Source of the DNA: an uncultured Lachnospiraceae bacterium | GTDB taxonomy: Bacteria > Bacillota > Clostridia > Lachnospirales > Lachnospiraceae | Direction: 5' to 3' | NCBI GenBank assembly: GCA_946639085.1 | Contig: CAMPBP010000081.1 | Span: forward strand, 1 to 6,249 | Length of the DNA stretch: 6,249 nucleotides | Shown: piece after piece, positions 5,719 to 6,249 of the stretch | Position numbering within the stretch: position 1 is the stretch's first letter | Layout: each line of letters begins with the position of its first letter | The notes under the pieces: model-generated | Seen by the model: the letters and a program-made list of their open reading frames with translations, nothing else | The model's database searches: none | Told to the model about the DNA's origin: nothing | Made by a program: the position numbers and the translations under genes

Positions 5719-6249
5719 AGATCTTAAAAATGCTTTAAAACAATATGCCGGAAGTCCGGATTACATGGCTAAAGATGCATTCATAAAGAAAATGCAGAAA
5801 GAAAACGTATCGGAAAAAGTTAATGTATTTAAGATTATTGCCGTTCAAGCTCCCTACATAAGAGTTTACGTATGGATAATATCGGCATTCTTACTCATAA
5901 CACCGATGCTCAACTCGGTAAGTGCCCTTCCCTTTACCCTAGAGATAATGGCAGAAATCATGCCGTTCTTTGCGGGAATCGGAGTGTTTGAGGCCATGAG
6001 ATCGAAGATGCACGACATGAGTGAACTTGAGACAGCAACATTGCTTTCAAAAAGAGGCGCCTTCTTTGCAAGAATGATCACTATAGGCATCGTTCAGTTT
6101 GCGGTGATACTTGTGTCTTCCATCGTGCTCTCACTTGGAACGGGCACCGATGTCCTTTCAATCGGCACCCAGCTCTTGCTTCCCTTTACCGTTACGAACA
6201 TCATAAGCTTCATGGTTGAGAGAACGCAGTTAGGAAGAGAAAACGTCTG
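5708..6249 (+). CDS. Multi-pass membrane protein, possible sigma factor partner, 3' end outside window
   Basis: Not recognised as a named family. The visible 180 residues begin with a charged cytoplasmic-looking stretch (1-48, with many Lys and Asp/Glu), then about four predicted membrane segments: roughly 52-70, 73-95, 117-142 and 150-170. Between the second and third lies a conserved-looking cytoplasmic or amphipathic loop, EAMRSKMHDMSELETATLLSKR (95-116 region). The ATG at 5708 sits within the sigma gene's last codons, with AGGGGG 5 bases upstream, so expression is likely coupled. Genes overlapping ECF sigma genes usually encode the anti-sigma factor, and a soluble N-terminus joined to membrane helices fits that plan. 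However, there is no cysteine in the visible part and no His-x3-Cys-x2-Cys zinc motif, so it is not a standard ZAS-type anti-sigma. A transporter permease subunit or envelope sensor is an alternative. Confidence 0.7.
   Translation, partial: MKDKDLKNALKQYAGSPDYMAKDAFIKKMQKENVSEKVNVFKIIAVQAPYIRVYVWIISAFLLITPMLNSVSALPFTLEIMAEIMPFFAGIGVFEAMRSKMHDMSELETATLLSKRGAFFARMITIGIVQFAVILVSSIVLSLGTGTDVLSIGTQLLLPFTVTNIISFMVERTQLGRENV

Noticed and set aside
5708..6249. Classical zinc-binding anti-sigma factor (ZAS)
   Set aside because: No cysteine and no His-x3-Cys-x2-Cys motif in 180 visible residues, and several membrane helices rather than one.

Overview
The window reads as chromosomal DNA from a Gram-positive anaerobic member of the Clostridia, most likely Lachnospiraceae (a Butyrivibrio/Roseburia-like fibre degrader). 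This is an inference from mid-40s GC by eye, heavy use of AGA arginine codons, purine-rich Shine-Dalgarno sites, and the gene types: a lipid-anchored galactanase, Hsp33, a PF06695 membrane protein and a small ECF sigma factor. No RNA gene, CRISPR array or insertion sequence was seen.

Left part (1-1728, minus strand): one large gene, open at the window edge, encodes a secreted lipoprotein endo-beta-1,4-galactanase (GH53) with an Ig-like linker domain and the beginning of what looks like a carbohydrate-binding module. The divergent intergenic region (1729-1950) holds its apparent promoter (1825-1853), a LacI/GalR-type operator dyad placed over the expected transcription start (1802-1819), and an unusual 19-bp tandem repeat in the 5' leader (1758-1806). 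It also holds a separate promoter for the rightward genes (1884-1912).

Middle (1951-5197, plus strand): four genes with gaps of 12 to 18 bp and no visible internal terminator. They encode histidinol-phosphate aminotransferase (hisC), a small PF06695 membrane protein, a class I SAM-dependent methyltransferase and the redox chaperone Hsp33 (hslO). A strong intrinsic terminator closes the run, and its three-base loop is the hslO stop codon. The four products share no obvious pathway, so this looks like a housekeeping/stress transcription unit rather than a dedicated system.

Right part (5198-6249, plus strand): a new promoter drives a 150-residue ECF sigma factor. It overlaps by 11 bp a multi-pass membrane protein that runs off the window edge. 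That protein has no cysteine in the visible part, so it is not a classical zinc-binding anti-sigma factor, but its position makes it the natural candidate for the sigma factor's partner.

The points most worth following up are the galactanase control region (operator plus tandem repeat) and the sigma factor/membrane protein pair. Nothing here proves a wholly new system.
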